A stretch of DNA of 56,976 bases from Sulfoacidibacillus thermotolerans (GTDB lineage: Bacteria; Bacillota; Bacilli; Alicyclobacillales; SLC66). The stretch covers positions 1 to 56,976 of the forward strand of contig NZ_MPDK01000017.1 of NCBI RefSeq assembly GCF_003144315.1, in the 5' to 3' direction. Positions 43,293-52,154 of the stretch are shown piece by piece. Each line of letters starts with the position of its first letter. The first letter of the stretch is position 1. The notes under the pieces are model-generated. The model did no database searches. It was not told the origin of the DNA and saw only the letters and a program-made list of their open reading frames with translations. The translations under genes and the position numbers were made by a program.

Positions 43293-43751
43293 ATGCTTAC
43301 GCCTAGTATGGAAGATTATTTAGAAAAGATCTATGAACTGATGAAGGACAAGGGATACGCACGCGTTTCTGACATTGCAACATCACTCGCTGTGCAACCC
43401 TCTTCAGTAACCAAGATGATCCAAAAATTAGACGAACAAGAATATGTCACCTATGAAAAATATCGCGGGATCATTCTTACGAAATCTGGAGAGCAGATGG
43501 GGAGAGCGATGAAGCAAAGGCACTCCATGCTCGAAGAACTTCTGCGGATGCTTGGAATTGCCGAGGAAACGATCCAGGTAGACGTCGAAGGGATTGAACA
43601 TCATGTCAGTCCGCAAACTGTAAAAGCCCTAACAAATCTCGTCGATTTTTTTCAGTGCCATCCTGAATATCTAACAGCATTCGCTCATCATAATCATAAA
43701 CCACCTCAGCCTGCTAAGCCCGACACCGACCCTTCGAATGATCAAACGTAA
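43293..43751 (+). CDS. mntR: manganese-responsive repressor MntR
   Basis: A 152-residue DtxR-family repressor. The N-terminal winged helix is LTPSMEDYLEKIYELMKDKG with VSDIATSLAVQPSSVTKMIQ as the recognition helix. Counting from the ATG at 43293, the Mn ligands of B. subtilis MntR are all conserved: D8, E11, H77, E99, E102 and H103. That match also fixes the start, six codons inside a longer GTG frame. It lowers Mn uptake when Mn is high. A His/Pro-rich tail (AHHNHKPPQPAKP) extends past the usual C-terminus. No mntA/mntH gene is adjacent; it is convergent with yqeM. Confidence 0.97.
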   Translation: MLTPSMEDYLEKIYELMKDKGYARVSDIATSLAVQPSSVTKMIQKLDEQEYVTYEKYRGIILTKSGEQMGRAMKQRHSMLEELLRMLGIAEETIQVDVEGIEHHVSPQTVKALTNLVDFFQCHPEYLTAFAHHNHKPPQPAKPDTDPSNDQT

Positions 43752-43760
43752 GGTCGTGCA

Positions 43761-44603
43761 TCAGACTTCCCCATTCTCGCGGTGCGCGAAGAAAAACCAG
43801 CGTTGTGCCGATTCAAGCTGAAACTGTTGCTCCAGACTCTGTATCTCTTTTTTTTGCTCATTCTCTGTATCTGTCGCAAACAGGCTTAGATCTACAGGAG
43901 GCACGTGCATAAAAAGAGAGCCGTCTGCGCCGAGGTGAACACTGCGAAATCCTGCTTCAAAAAGCGCTCTTAGCACAGTAAAAAGCGAATACGCTCGTTG
44001 CTCATGATGTTCGTCAAAACGCCTATACAGGCCGTTTTTGGCTTTGTCAAAGACCGTCAGATCATAAGCCACAAGAAGTCTTGTCTCGTCTACAGACGTT
44101 GTCATCAGGGCCGCTTGATGGTCTGAGATGTCATAGTGGACTTGGTTCCCTAAAACATGCAAAATTTTATATGGGGTATGCAAGTCAAACAAAAAATGCC
44201 CATTCTTTGATAACGCACGTGCAATCGAGCGAAAAGATGCGAGGAATTCTTCTTCAGTTAAAACATAATTCAACACATCGCAAAAAGACACACAAAACTC
44301 TGCCTGGACTCCTTCACTAGGCAAAGTCGCGGCAGTTGCCTGCACAAAAGACACGCGCTGACGGTAATTCCCAACCTTTTGGGCTGCAACAGCAAGCATC
44401 TCAGCCGATGGATCTACGCCTATGACTGTGCGGGACCGACGCAATAAATGCGGGATCATCACGCCGGTGCCGCATCCAAGATCAATTACCCGCACAAACG
44501 AAGAGCCAACATACTCTGTAGCGCGCTCAAAGAGTGCAGCAAACTGATCGTAAGGAACATCTCGCATCAAGTCGTCATAGACGCTTGAAAAAGCTTCGTA
44601 CAC
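43761..44603 (-). CDS. yqeM: class I SAM-dependent methyltransferase YqeM
   Basis: A 280-residue methyltransferase starting at a GTG as VYEAFSSVYDDLMRDVPYDQ, the YqeM N-terminus. Motif I is VIDLGCGTGVMIPHLL, then VIGVDPSAEMLAVAAQK (acidic strand 2) and FCVSFCDVLNYVLTEEEF (motif IV). GGGAG lies 10 bases upstream. It follows rsfS by 38 bases in the conserved yqeG-yqeM order. Substrate unknown. Confidence 0.88.
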   Translation of the reverse strand: MYEAFSSVYDDLMRDVPYDQFAALFERATEYVGSSFVRVIDLGCGTGVMIPHLLRRSRTVIGVDPSAEMLAVAAQKVGNYRQRVSFVQATAATLPSEGVQAEFCVSFCDVLNYVLTEEEFLASFRSIARALSKNGHFLFDLHTPYKILHVLGNQVHYDISDHQAALMTTSVDETRLLVAYDLTVFDKAKNGLYRRFDEHHEQRAYSLFTVLRALFEAGFRSVHLGADGSLFMHVPPVDLSLFATDTENEQKKEIQSLEQQFQLESAQRWFFFAHRENGEV

Positions 44604-44641
44604 CCTCTTGCAACTCCCTTTCCATTCAATCCAATTCCACG

Positions 44642-44992
44642 CTATACAGAGAGTGAGAGACGAGGTGCGTCTCCCCATAAGCGCTCCAAATCAAAAAAGC
44701 GGCGTTCTTCCTCTTGAAAAACATGCACAATAAGATCTCCGAAATCAAGTAATACCCATTTTCCTTCATCGTGACCTTCCATGCTTTTGCATCGAATGCC
44801 GCGTAATTCTAATCGCTCTGAAATTGCATCGGCAATCGCCTGCGCTTGAGTACGCGAATTTGCACTGCAGATTACAAAGTAATCGGCGATGACAGATAAC
44901 TCCCGAATATCGAGAATGACAACGTCATTCGCTTTTTTGTCCTCCGCTGCATCTGCAGCCACTTTAGCGTACTCCCTCGACTGATCGCGCAT
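44642..44992 (-). CDS. rsfS: ribosomal silencing factor RsfS
   Basis: A 116-residue RsfS/Iojap protein: KKANDVVILDIRELSVIADY, then FVICSANSRTQAQAIADAIS, and LLDFGDLIVHVFQEEERRFF with DLERLWGDAP, the conserved C-terminus. It binds L14 and blocks subunit joining when nutrients are low. The ATG at 44992 has GGGAGG 7 bases upstream. Confidence 0.96.
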   Translation of the reverse strand: MRDQSREYAKVAADAAEDKKANDVVILDIRELSVIADYFVICSANSRTQAQAIADAISERLELRGIRCKSMEGHDEGKWVLLDFGDLIVHVFQEEERRFFDLERLWGDAPRLSLSV

Positions 44993-45031
44993 GCGCAAAC
45001 CTCCCAATGGTGTCTTTCTTGTCATTTTACT

Positions 45032-45601
45032 CTACGCTTTTCCGTTCGTTACGTCTATACTTTTCCAAAACTGATTGCGCATTTCAATGGTTTGAATCGC
45101 GATCGGCAAATGCCGTTCTAATAAAAACAAAATCGATGAATCTGCGACGCGAGCGACCGCATAAGCCAAACTGACTGTTGCAGCAGCGCGCAAATTCGCT
45201 ACTTCAGGATACGTTCGCAATGGCTCGATCGCATCTGCCACATAGAGGACTTGAGCCACACTAGACATTTTTGGATGGCCCAACGTATGCCAAGCAATCG
45301 CTTCTTTTACTTCATCGTCAGTCACGCCAAAATCAAGTGCTAAACGTGCGGCAGCTACAGGACCATGCCATGTCACAGGGTCAGATTCAGGCAACGGAAA
45401 GTCTACCTCCTGTGCTAAACGCTTGAGTTCAGATGGTCCTAATTCGCGAAAGATATCATGCAGCCACGCTGCCGTCACGGCTTTTTGTTCATCCACTCCA
45501 TAGCGTAATGCCAGCGTATGAGCTGTCTGTACAACCCCTTGTACATGCACATAACGTTTTTGGGATAAGCGCTGAGAGACGATTGAAGACCAATCCTTCA
45601 C
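45032..45601 (-). CDS. yqeK: HD-domain hydrolase YqeK
   Basis: A 189-residue HD-superfamily enzyme, likely the Ap4A hydrolase of Firmicutes. HVQGVVQTAHTLALRYGVDE, then AAWLHDIFRELGPSEL (the HD pair) and AIAWHTLGHPKMSS (second His) and LYVADAIEPLRTYPEV (D). The GTG start overlaps the nadD stop by four bases (GTGA) with GGGGGTG upstream. It ends 39 bases before rsfS. Confidence 0.93.
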   Translation of the reverse strand: MKDWSSIVSQRLSQKRYVHVQGVVQTAHTLALRYGVDEQKAVTAAWLHDIFRELGPSELKRLAQEVDFPLPESDPVTWHGPVAAARLALDFGVTDDEVKEAIAWHTLGHPKMSSVAQVLYVADAIEPLRTYPEVANLRAAATVSLAYAVARVADSSILFLLERHLPIAIQTIEMRNQFWKSIDVTNGKA

Positions 45602-46194
45602 GAATTGTACACCCCCGTTTTTGCAATCCACTTTGCAACTTCTCGTGGTAACAAAGGGTCCACACGCAAGCCAGCCACTAATCTTTTGCGCAACCAGGAG
45701 CTTGAGAGATCTAAAGCGGGCATCTCAAGATGAATGACCTTTACATTTGAGATATGTTTTGGTGATTCTCTTTTCATGTCTTGCATAGACTGTTCCGGAC
45801 GCGGAGCAACAATCAGGGTTACTTCTTTTGCAATTAATGCAGCATCTTTCCATTGAGCAAAATCGTTATACATATCTTCACCAAGAAGCAAAAACAATTC
45901 ATCTTGAGGATAGCGTTCGCGATATGCACGTACTGTATCCACTGTATAGCTAGGTCCAGGACGTTCGCACTCAAGAGGATTGACATCAAAGTCAGCAAAA
46001 TCTGTAACTGCCAATCGCACCATCTCCAGACGCACGGAGGCATCCGTCATGACTTGAAACAACTTATGTGGCGGCATGGCAGCAGGAATAAAGTCCACAC
46101 GATCTAATTGTGCTGCTTCACTAGCAATTTGCGCGATCATCAAATGGCCTACATGGGGTGGATCAAAAGTTCCTCCAAATAATCCAATTCGCAT
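45598..46194 (-). CDS. nadD: nicotinate-nucleotide adenylyltransferase
   Basis: A 198-residue NAD biosynthesis enzyme: MRIGLFGGTFDPPHVGHLMI with the (H/T)xGH nucleotidyltransferase motif, VDFIPAAMPPHK, and ISNVKVIHLEMPALDLSSSW with LRKRLVAG near the C-terminus (SSxxR). It adenylates nicotinate mononucleotide. Starts 4 bases after yhbY and overlaps yqeK by 4. Confidence 0.97.
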   Translation of the reverse strand: MRIGLFGGTFDPPHVGHLMIAQIASEAAQLDRVDFIPAAMPPHKLFQVMTDASVRLEMVRLAVTDFADFDVNPLECERPGPSYTVDTVRAYRERYPQDELFLLLGEDMYNDFAQWKDAALIAKEVTLIVAPRPEQSMQDMKRESPKHISNVKVIHLEMPALDLSSSWLRKRLVAGLRVDPLLPREVAKWIAKTGVYNS

Positions 46195-46198
46195 ACGA

Positions 46199-46498
46199 TC
46201 AAGCGCGCGGCAGCACGATCGTACGATGATCCTGTGAACGACGATACACGATCAGTGTCCGTCCAATCGTCTGCACAATCTCTGCCTTTGTCATAGATTG
46301 TATCAACTGCGCCGCTTCCTCTATAGTGACCGCACTGTTTTTTAAAACTGAGATTTTAATTAACTCACGCGCTTCAAGTGCTAACCCAATTTGGTCTACT
46401 ACCTGTTCCGTCACACCACTTTTTCCGATCTGAAGAATCGGTTGAAGTGGATGTGCAAGCGCTCGCAAATACCTCATTTGTTTCCCTGAAAGCCCCAT
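46199..46498 (-). CDS. yqeI: CRS1/YhbY-type RNA-binding protein YqeI
   Basis: A 99-residue CRM-domain protein. LSGKQMRYLRALAHPLQPIL, then QIGKSGVTEQVVDQIGLALE (GxxG loop) and ELIKISVLKNS are the family motifs. It binds pre-50S rRNA. The ATG at 46498 has GGTGG 5 bases upstream, in the aroE-yqeI-nadD order. Confidence 0.94.
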   Translation of the reverse strand: MGLSGKQMRYLRALAHPLQPILQIGKSGVTEQVVDQIGLALEARELIKISVLKNSAVTIEEAAQLIQSMTKAEIVQTIGRTLIVYRRSQDHRTIVLPRA

Positions 46499-46522
46499 GT
46501 CAACCACCATTTCTATCACTTT

Positions 46523-47368
46523 TTATGGATGATTCGCTAAAAACGCAAGTACCGCTTGTTCCATCACAGAAATCGCTGGATCTTCCGAAAACCACTGTGA
46601 AAATGCCAAAGCCCCTTGTTCGATCAGCATGCCAAGACCACCGTGTACACGTGCACCGCGCGCTTTTGCCGCTTGCAAAAGAGGAGTTTCTAGGGGTCGA
46701 TACACGAGATCACTAACGATCATATTGGGACGAATCAACTCCTGATGAATGGGCAACAGTCCCTCTAAATGACCATACATCCCCACAGGTGTCGTATTGA
46801 CTAGCACATCGATTGCTTCTGTGTTTATTTCCTCAATGGCAATCGCTCGCAGTTTTGCTTTGGGCGACCACTGCTGAAAATGTGCAATCAGTCGCTTTGC
46901 TCGCTGCACTTCGCGATTCGCCACGGTAAGCGACTCGCAATTTGCTTGTAGCAAAGCATCACCAATAGCTCGTGCGGCACCGCCCGCACCAAGAATCAAT
47001 GCTTTACTCCCAGAGAGTGAGACGTTCAATTGTCGATTCACAGACTGAATCCACCCAGCACCGTCCGTATTGTCTCCAATCAATCGCTCCCCATCACGTA
47101 CAATCGTGTTCACAGCACCAATCCGCCGCGCGCGATCAGACATCTCGTCAAGCCATGGCATAGCTAATTCTTTGTGTGGAATCGTTAAGTTCGCTCCCAA
47201 AAAACGCAGTGCACGCAGGCCTTGAAGCGCTTGCCCTAACTGCTTTTGTTCCACATCAATCGCTACATACAAAGCGTCTTTTTGCAGATCTGCAATCGCA
47301 GCGTTATGCATAATAGGGGAAAGCGAGTGCCCAATTGGATGGCCAAGTACACAAAGTAAATCTGGCAA
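46523..47368 (-). CDS. aroE: shikimate dehydrogenase
   Basis: A 281-residue AroE. CVLGHPIGHSLSPIMHNAA is the substrate-binding N-terminus (SxS), GANLTIPHKELAM contains the catalytic K, and ALILGAGGAARAIGDALLQ binds NADP (GAGGA). NREVQRAKRL gives NADP phosphate binding (N-R-x3-R) and NTTPVGMYGH completes it. It reduces 3-dehydroshikimate in aromatic synthesis. It starts at TTG with GGGGGG 6 bases upstream. Confidence 0.95.
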   Translation of the reverse strand: MPDLLCVLGHPIGHSLSPIMHNAAIADLQKDALYVAIDVEQKQLGQALQGLRALRFLGANLTIPHKELAMPWLDEMSDRARRIGAVNTIVRDGERLIGDNTDGAGWIQSVNRQLNVSLSGSKALILGAGGAARAIGDALLQANCESLTVANREVQRAKRLIAHFQQWSPKAKLRAIAIEEINTEAIDVLVNTTPVGMYGHLEGLLPIHQELIRPNMIVSDLVYRPLETPLLQAAKARGARVHGGLGMLIEQGALAFSQWFSEDPAISVMEQAVLAFLANHP

Positions 47369-47433
47369 CTGAATCCCCCCCTAGACAGAATTTGTGCCAA
47401 AAATGCTAAAATCCTTCCTTCTACTCAGCAATT

Positions 47434-48540
47434 TTAAATTAAAGCCGGACGCACAGCAGGTTCAATCTGCGCGGGGGTATGCAAACGCAAATCAACTGCC
47501 GCTCCTGATAATCGAATCCATCCCAGCCCCGGAATCACCACATCGACAGGCCGCCCTTCTTTAAAGCCCATTTTCTTCACAACCAACTGCTGCAAGGTAG
47601 GATCACAAGAGGAACACGGAGGATTTAAAAGTCGACCGCGTTGGCGCTCATAAAGTTCATCAGCATTCTCCAGTTTTGTCCGATGAACAACCAGTTGATT
47701 GGCTGCATAAACGACAAAGGACTGAGAATTGCCTGACACAAAATCGAGTCGCGCCAATCCCCCTAAAAACAGCGTTTGTCCAGCATGTAATTGATAAACC
47801 CGAGGCCGTATTCGCTGTTTAGGAAGAATTTGTTTGAGCGAATCTGTACATACACGATCCTGAAGTCGATGAGTCCCAAGTAATCCTGGTGTGTCGATCA
47901 CAGTCATACCCGTTTTTGCCATTTTAAAAGCGAGCGCGCCCAATGTAGTTCCAGGGAATGGACTCGTAGTATACAATTGTCCCTCTTCCGGATCACTCAA
48001 CTGCAAAATTTTATTTAATAAAGAGGATTTACCCACATTTGCCATTCCAACTACAACCACAGGCTTGTCCCGTGCATCGCGTCGCAATCGATCAAATAGC
48101 GATTGTACTCCGCCTCCCGATTTGGCACTTACGACAAACACTTCTGCAGGCTCAAGTTCATGGCGCCTAGCCTCGCGCCATAACCAACTACGGACACGAT
48201 CGGGATTTGTGCGCAACGGAAAGAGATCAAATTTATTCGCCGCTAAAATCACTTCATGTTGTCTCAAAACACCTTGCAACCCCCGAACGACGCTGCCATT
48301 AAAATCAAATAGATCTACTGCATACAGCACAACCGCAGGTCGCTCTAATGCTCGCATTACAGCTGCTCGGTAATCTTGCTCTGTGACACTTGCAGGCGTA
48401 ATCTCACCGTAATGCTTAATTCGATAGCACCGCTGACACAGTGGAAATTCACGCATAAAAGCGTCCCCTGTAATGTACCCTTTTTCTCCTTCACGCTCCA
48501 TTTGCAGTGGTGCGCCACAACCCGTACAAACCATACTCAT
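47434..48540 (-). CDS. yqeH: circularly permuted ribosome-assembly GTPase YqeH
   Basis: A 368-residue GTPase with an N-terminal zinc finger (MVCTGCGAPLQME and FPLCQRCYRIKHYG). GTPase motifs are permuted: G4 (LAANKFDLFP) and G5 (VVSAKSGGG) come before G1 (VVGMANVGKSSLLNKIL) and G3 (VIDTPGLLG). It functions in 30S assembly. It overlaps the yqeG stop codon (ATGA), a coupled arrangement conserved in Bacilli. Confidence 0.95.
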   Translation of the reverse strand: MSMVCTGCGAPLQMEREGEKGYITGDAFMREFPLCQRCYRIKHYGEITPASVTEQDYRAAVMRALERPAVVLYAVDLFDFNGSVVRGLQGVLRQHEVILAANKFDLFPLRTNPDRVRSWLWREARRHELEPAEVFVVSAKSGGGVQSLFDRLRRDARDKPVVVVGMANVGKSSLLNKILQLSDPEEGQLYTTSPFPGTTLGALAFKMAKTGMTVIDTPGLLGTHRLQDRVCTDSLKQILPKQRIRPRVYQLHAGQTLFLGGLARLDFVSGNSQSFVVYAANQLVVHRTKLENADELYERQRGRLLNPPCSSCDPTLQQLVVKKMGFKEGRPVDVVIPGLGWIRLSGAAVDLRLHTPAQIEPAVRPALI

Positions 48541-49106
48541 GAATGAAATTCTTCCCCTTCTTTGGCGACTCCTGAAACATCAAACGAAAAATATTCTGCT
48601 TGCGCCATATTCGGTTTTTTCCCACGCAAAATCAACTTTTCGGCGACGCGCACCAAACGCGTACCCGCAAACTCCTGCGGATGTATCGGCTCCACTAAAA
48701 TTGTATAGAGTCCCATCCGATTCCCCCCTAGGATATCCGTAAATAGTTGATCTCCAATCATTGCCGTTTCCTCTCGCGTCGTTTTTAAGAGTTGAAGCGC
48801 TGTATAAAAAGACCGCCTACGCGGTTTGCGCGCCTTATGCAAGGCAGGAATCTCAACAAGACGCGCAAAATTTGACACGCGCAGCGCATCGTTGTTTGAC
48901 AAGATGCAAATGCGAAATCCAAGTTTTTGCACATGCAACAACCATGCGATCAATTTCTCTGTCGCATGTGGGGAATTCCACTCCACTAACGTGTTGTCTA
49001 AGTCAGTGATGATCCCGCGCATGCCATTTTGCCATAACCGTTCGAGGTGGATGTGATAGATCGATGTCACATACTCGCGCGGTTGCAGTGAACCGAACAC
49101 CGACAT
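48537..49106 (-). CDS. yqeG: HAD-family phosphatase YqeG
   Basis: A 189-residue HAD phosphatase (YqeG IIIA subfamily): GIITDLDNTLVEWNSPHATE holds the nucleophile DxD, CILSNNDALRVSNFARL the second motif and KPRRRSFYTALQLLKTTREE plus AMIGDQLFTDILGGNRMGLY the third and fourth (K and GDQxxTD). First gene of the yqeG-yqeH-aroE block, 77 bases after sigK. Confidence 0.93.
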   Translation of the reverse strand: MSVFGSLQPREYVTSIYHIHLERLWQNGMRGIITDLDNTLVEWNSPHATEKLIAWLLHVQKLGFRICILSNNDALRVSNFARLVEIPALHKARKPRRRSFYTALQLLKTTREETAMIGDQLFTDILGGNRMGLYTILVEPIHPQEFAGTRLVRVAEKLILRGKKPNMAQAEYFSFDVSGVAKEGEEFHS

Positions 49107-49183
49107 CCCGCCCTTCCATTTCGATGTTGTTCATCGTATCACAGGCAGAATAGCGATGCAAAACACTTTTTCTGTTTACGTAT

Positions 49184-49879
49184 TCACTTCCCTGTTTTCA
49201 TGAATTGCTCTTGCAATTTATGCAACGCACGCTTTTCAATGCGAGAAACATAAGAACGCGAAATCCCAAGTTCACGAGCGATTTCCCGCTGCGTCTTTTC
49301 TGTTCCATAGGGAAGCCCAAAACGCGCCCAGATGATCTGTCGTTCTCTGTGATCGAGAACCGCTAGACCGTTATAAATACGATCACGATCCATGCGAAAT
49401 TGGATTGTCTCTACAATTTCTTCCTCTTCACTGCCTAGAATGTCTAGTAAAGAGACTTCATTGCCTTCTTTGTCTTGTCCAATTGATTCGTGAATGGATA
49501 CGTCTTTGCTCACTTTTCGCAATGCCCGCATGTGCATGAGAATTTCATTTTCGATGCATCGTGCAGCGTAAGTCGCTAAGCGAACCCCTTTCTCAGGTTT
49601 AAATGTTTGGATCCCCTTAATAAGCCCGATTGTCCCAATTGAGATCAAATCATCTGCATCTTCTTTTCCTTGGTCATATTTCTTTACAATATGTGCTACA
49701 AGTCGCAAATTGTGTTCAATCAACAGATTGCGAGCAGACTCATCGCCCTCTTGCATCTTTAAAATCGCTTGTTCTTCTTGCTCATGCGTCAACGGCTGAG
49801 GAAAGGTATGGTTTTTTACGAAAGAAACAAAGACGGATAACTCCCGCACGAGCATCGCCAATATGGTCAAGAGCCCCAT
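49184..49879 (-). CDS. sigK: sporulation sigma factor SigK
   Basis: A 231-residue sigma-70 family factor. The short pro-sequence ([20 protein letters not shown]) precedes region 1.2. Region 2 has [20 protein letters not shown] and [20 protein letters not shown] with [20 protein letters not shown]. Region 4 is [20 protein letters not shown]. It directs late mother-cell genes, including the coat genes. The gene is uninterrupted; no skin-like element splits it, unlike B. subtilis. ATG at 49879 with AAAGGAGG 7 bases upstream. Confidence 0.95.
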   Translation of the reverse strand: MGLLTILAMLVRELSVFVSFVKNHTFPQPLTHEQEEQAILKMQEGDESARNLLIEHNLRLVAHIVKKYDQGKEDADDLISIGTIGLIKGIQTFKPEKGVRLATYAARCIENEILMHMRALRKVSKDVSIHESIGQDKEGNEVSLLDILGSEEEEIVETIQFRMDRDRIYNGLAVLDHRERQIIWARFGLPYGTEKTQREIARELGISRSYVSRIEKRALHKLQEQFMKTGK

Positions 49880-49948
49880 TCGTAAACCTCCTTTGCGCTG
49901 CGAAAAATTGTATGCGCATGGGACAGTAAACATGTGGAGCTCTATGAC

Positions 49949-51049
49949 TTAATTGCCTGTATGATTCTGTTGCCGTTTTGCGAGATTTTGCTGTCTTTTT
50001 GCTTCATTTGCTAATTGTTGTTGGTATGTTGTTGCAAAGTAGCTCGCTCCAGTGCCATTTCCCTTTGCGACATAATAATAATAATCGGTTTTTGCTGGAT
50101 GCAAAGTTGCCTCAATCGAAGCAAGACCTGGATTGGCGATTGGACCCGGCGGCAACCCATAATCAACATACGTATTATAGGGACTGTTCACCGTGAATGC
50201 AGAAGCTGGCAAAATAGAAGGATCGCCAATCGCATAAAGTACGGTCGCATCAATGCGCAAACGCATTGGAGGATGGTGATGCAAGCGATTAAAGATGACA
50301 CTTGCGATCAATGGACGCTCGCGATTTAACTTTGCTTCACGCTCAACCATCGATGCAATCGTTAACATTTGTGTTAATGTCAAATCTTCTTGCCGCATAG
50401 CAAGGAGACGCTTTGGCGTTAATACTTGATTCATCTCGCCTAGCATCGCATTTAGTACGTCTTTTGGTGATTCGCCAAGTAAAAAGTCATACGTATCCGG
50501 AAATAAATACCCTTCCAATCGATCACGAATTGCTGGGTTATGCGGAAGTGCTTTTATAAACCAGTAAGAAAACTGATCATGTTGCACAGCATACATAAAT
50601 GAAGCATAGGAACAAACTTTCTTTGCCGCTAAAACAGTGGCAATCTGGCGAACTGTGAAGCCTTCAGGAATCGTCACGCGCACCGTATTATATTGTGCAG
50701 CACCTTGTTTTAGCTCATGTACCACTTGCGCGATCGTCATGCCAGATTGGAATTTATAATGCCCGGCTTGTAGATCTGCACCTTGTTGAGTGATAAACAA
50801 ATAGAGGCGAAACCATAATGGACTTTGAATGAGACCATGAGCGGTTAAGACATCTGCGATATCTACACTAGACATTCCCGGTCGCACGTTGATCCACTGG
50901 CTCTGACCGGGTTTTCCATTCGGTTGATGTGCAATCCAATTGATCACGCCAAAAAATCCAGCGATCAAAAGAAACAAGAAGAGAATTGCCACCCCGAGAA
51001 TAATCATCACGCGGCGAACGGTTCCTGTCGTTAGACGAGCATTCCACAT
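49949..51049 (-). CDS. mltG: endolytic transglycosylase MltG
   Basis: A 366-residue membrane-anchored lytic transglycosylase that cuts nascent glycan strands. One N-terminal membrane segment (IILGVAILFLFLLIAGFFGV), a LysM-like domain (RVTIPEGFTVRQIATVLAAK), and the YceG catalytic domain with LEGYLFPDTYDF, LTIASMVEREAKL (catalytic E) and PYNTYVDYGLPPGPIANPGL followed by YYYVAKGNGT. ATG at 51049 shares one base with the yrzB stop (TGATG). Confidence 0.96.
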   Translation of the reverse strand: MWNARLTTGTVRRVMIILGVAILFLFLLIAGFFGVINWIAHQPNGKPGQSQWINVRPGMSSVDIADVLTAHGLIQSPLWFRLYLFITQQGADLQAGHYKFQSGMTIAQVVHELKQGAAQYNTVRVTIPEGFTVRQIATVLAAKKVCSYASFMYAVQHDQFSYWFIKALPHNPAIRDRLEGYLFPDTYDFLLGESPKDVLNAMLGEMNQVLTPKRLLAMRQEDLTLTQMLTIASMVEREAKLNRERPLIASVIFNRLHHHPPMRLRIDATVLYAIGDPSILPASAFTVNSPYNTYVDYGLPPGPIANPGLASIEATLHPAKTDYYYYVAKGNGTGASYFATTYQQQLANEAKRQQNLAKRQQNHTGN

Positions 51050-51324
51050 CAACTTTGGTCGTCCAATTCAAACAAAATCGTATCAAACGCCTCCGCTACA
51101 TTTTCCCACTCATCATCATCTTCAATCCCAACAAATTCAATTGCGTCAGTCTCAATGTCCCCTTCCACTCGAAAAATGAGTGGTTCTTCTTTCGCATCCT
51201 GTTCAGACTGCAAAACGACATAATGACGTTCATTCATCTCAATCACGCGTAACACGCGGTACGGCTCTTCCTGCCCTTCATCGTCTACTAGAACAACATG
51301 TCCTTGTAGCAATTCATCCATCAT
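51049..51324 (-). CDS. yrzB: DUF1292 protein (YrzB family)
   Basis: A 91-residue acidic protein of the DUF1292 family (VVLVDDEGQEEPYRVLRVIE, then VVLQSEQDAKEEPLIFRVEG). Unknown function, conserved between ruvX and mltG in Bacilli. ATG at 51324 with GGGGAG 8 bases upstream, overlapping the ruvX end by 11 bases. Confidence 0.9.
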   Translation of the reverse strand: MMDELLQGHVVLVDDEGQEEPYRVLRVIEMNERHYVVLQSEQDAKEEPLIFRVEGDIETDAIEFVGIEDDDEWENVAEAFDTILFELDDQS

Positions 51325-51742
51325 GTTGTGTTCTCCCCTTAGACTCGAGATACGTCTGCAGGATGAGTGCAGCAGCAACCTTATCTACGACTTTTTTGCG
51401 CTTGTCCCGACGCACATCCGATTGAATGAGCAATTTTTCTGCGCTAACCGTAGACAGTCGCTCATCAATCCACGCTATCGGCAGTCCTGTGACTCGTTCC
51501 AATTCCTGTGCAAACGCCTTTGTTTGTTCTACCCGTTCACCGAGCGATCCATTCATATGCACAGGTAATCCCACAACAAGCAATCCGACATCATTAGCCG
51601 AAATAATTTCAGCAATACGAGCAATCGGATCATCCACTTTTTTTCGTTCAATGACTTCATAGGTTTGCGCAGTAAGCCATAGCGGATCACTTAATGCAAT
51701 CCCAATCCGCGCGTCACCATAATCGATGCCAAGTACCCTCAT
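51314..51742 (-). CDS. ruvX: RuvX/YqgF-type RNase H-fold nuclease
   Basis: A 142-residue RNase H-fold protein: [20 protein letters not shown] (DYGxxRIG), [20 protein letters not shown] (GLPxxMxG) and [18 protein letters not shown] (DERxST). Family members act on pre-16S rRNA or branched DNA. Its start overlaps the ireB stop by 4 bases (ATGA). Confidence 0.96.
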   Translation of the reverse strand: MRVLGIDYGDARIGIALSDPLWLTAQTYEVIERKKVDDPIARIAEIISANDVGLLVVGLPVHMNGSLGERVEQTKAFAQELERVTGLPIAWIDERLSTVSAEKLLIQSDVRRDKRKKVVDKVAAALILQTYLESKGRTQHDG

Positions 51743-51999
51743 GACAATCGGGCCGCCAAATAGGCCCGCACAAGCTCCTCAATCAACTCGTCCCGCTCCA
51801 CCCTTCGAACCGCATCACGCGCATCTTTATAGCTAGTTATATAAGCAGGATCCCCAGAAATTAAATACCCCGCAATCTGATGAATCGGATTGTACCCCTT
51901 CTCAGTCAACGCATCATAAGCTAACATCAGCGCGCGCTCTGCACGATTCGGCTCATCAGGCCGAAGGCGAAATTGCATCGTTTCTTCAAATGAAGACAT
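51739..51999 (-). CDS. ireB: IreB-family (UPF0297) regulatory phosphoprotein
   Basis: An 86-residue protein of the YrzL/IreB family: [20 protein letters not shown], then [20 protein letters not shown] and [20 protein letters not shown]. The two N-terminal Ser/Thr (SSFEET) are the region phosphorylated by Ser/Thr kinase IreK in enterococci. ATG at 51999 with GGGGG upstream. Followed by ruvX as in other Bacilli. Confidence 0.95.
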   Translation of the reverse strand: MSSFEETMQFRLRPDEPNRAERALMLAYDALTEKGYNPIHQIAGYLISGDPAYITSYKDARDAVRRVERDELIEELVRAYLAARLS

Positions 52000-52055
52000 A
52001 TGGGCAAACCCCCTTCGCGATGCTGATCTCTTTACGCTCGCTATATTCCACACAC

Positions 52056-52096
52056 TTGCCGTGAAATCCTCTTTTGCAAGCGCAATTTCACGGCAA
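52056..52096. repeat. long inverted repeat between alaS and ireB
   Basis: TTGCCGTGAAAT and ATTTCACGGCAA form a perfect 12-bp stem with a 17-base loop. There is no T-run on either strand, so a terminator is not certain. It could be a transcript-stabilising or processing hairpin. Confidence 0.6.
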
Positions 52097-52154
52097 ATGC
52101 CATTTTGCAAAAACAAAGCGCATGAAAAAATTCAATTGCTAAACTTTCCCCGCA

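Noticed and set aside
47891-48373. 160-codon plus-strand open frame inside yqeH
   Set aside because: Antisense to a conserved GTPase, Thr/Ser-rich translation typical of shadow frames.
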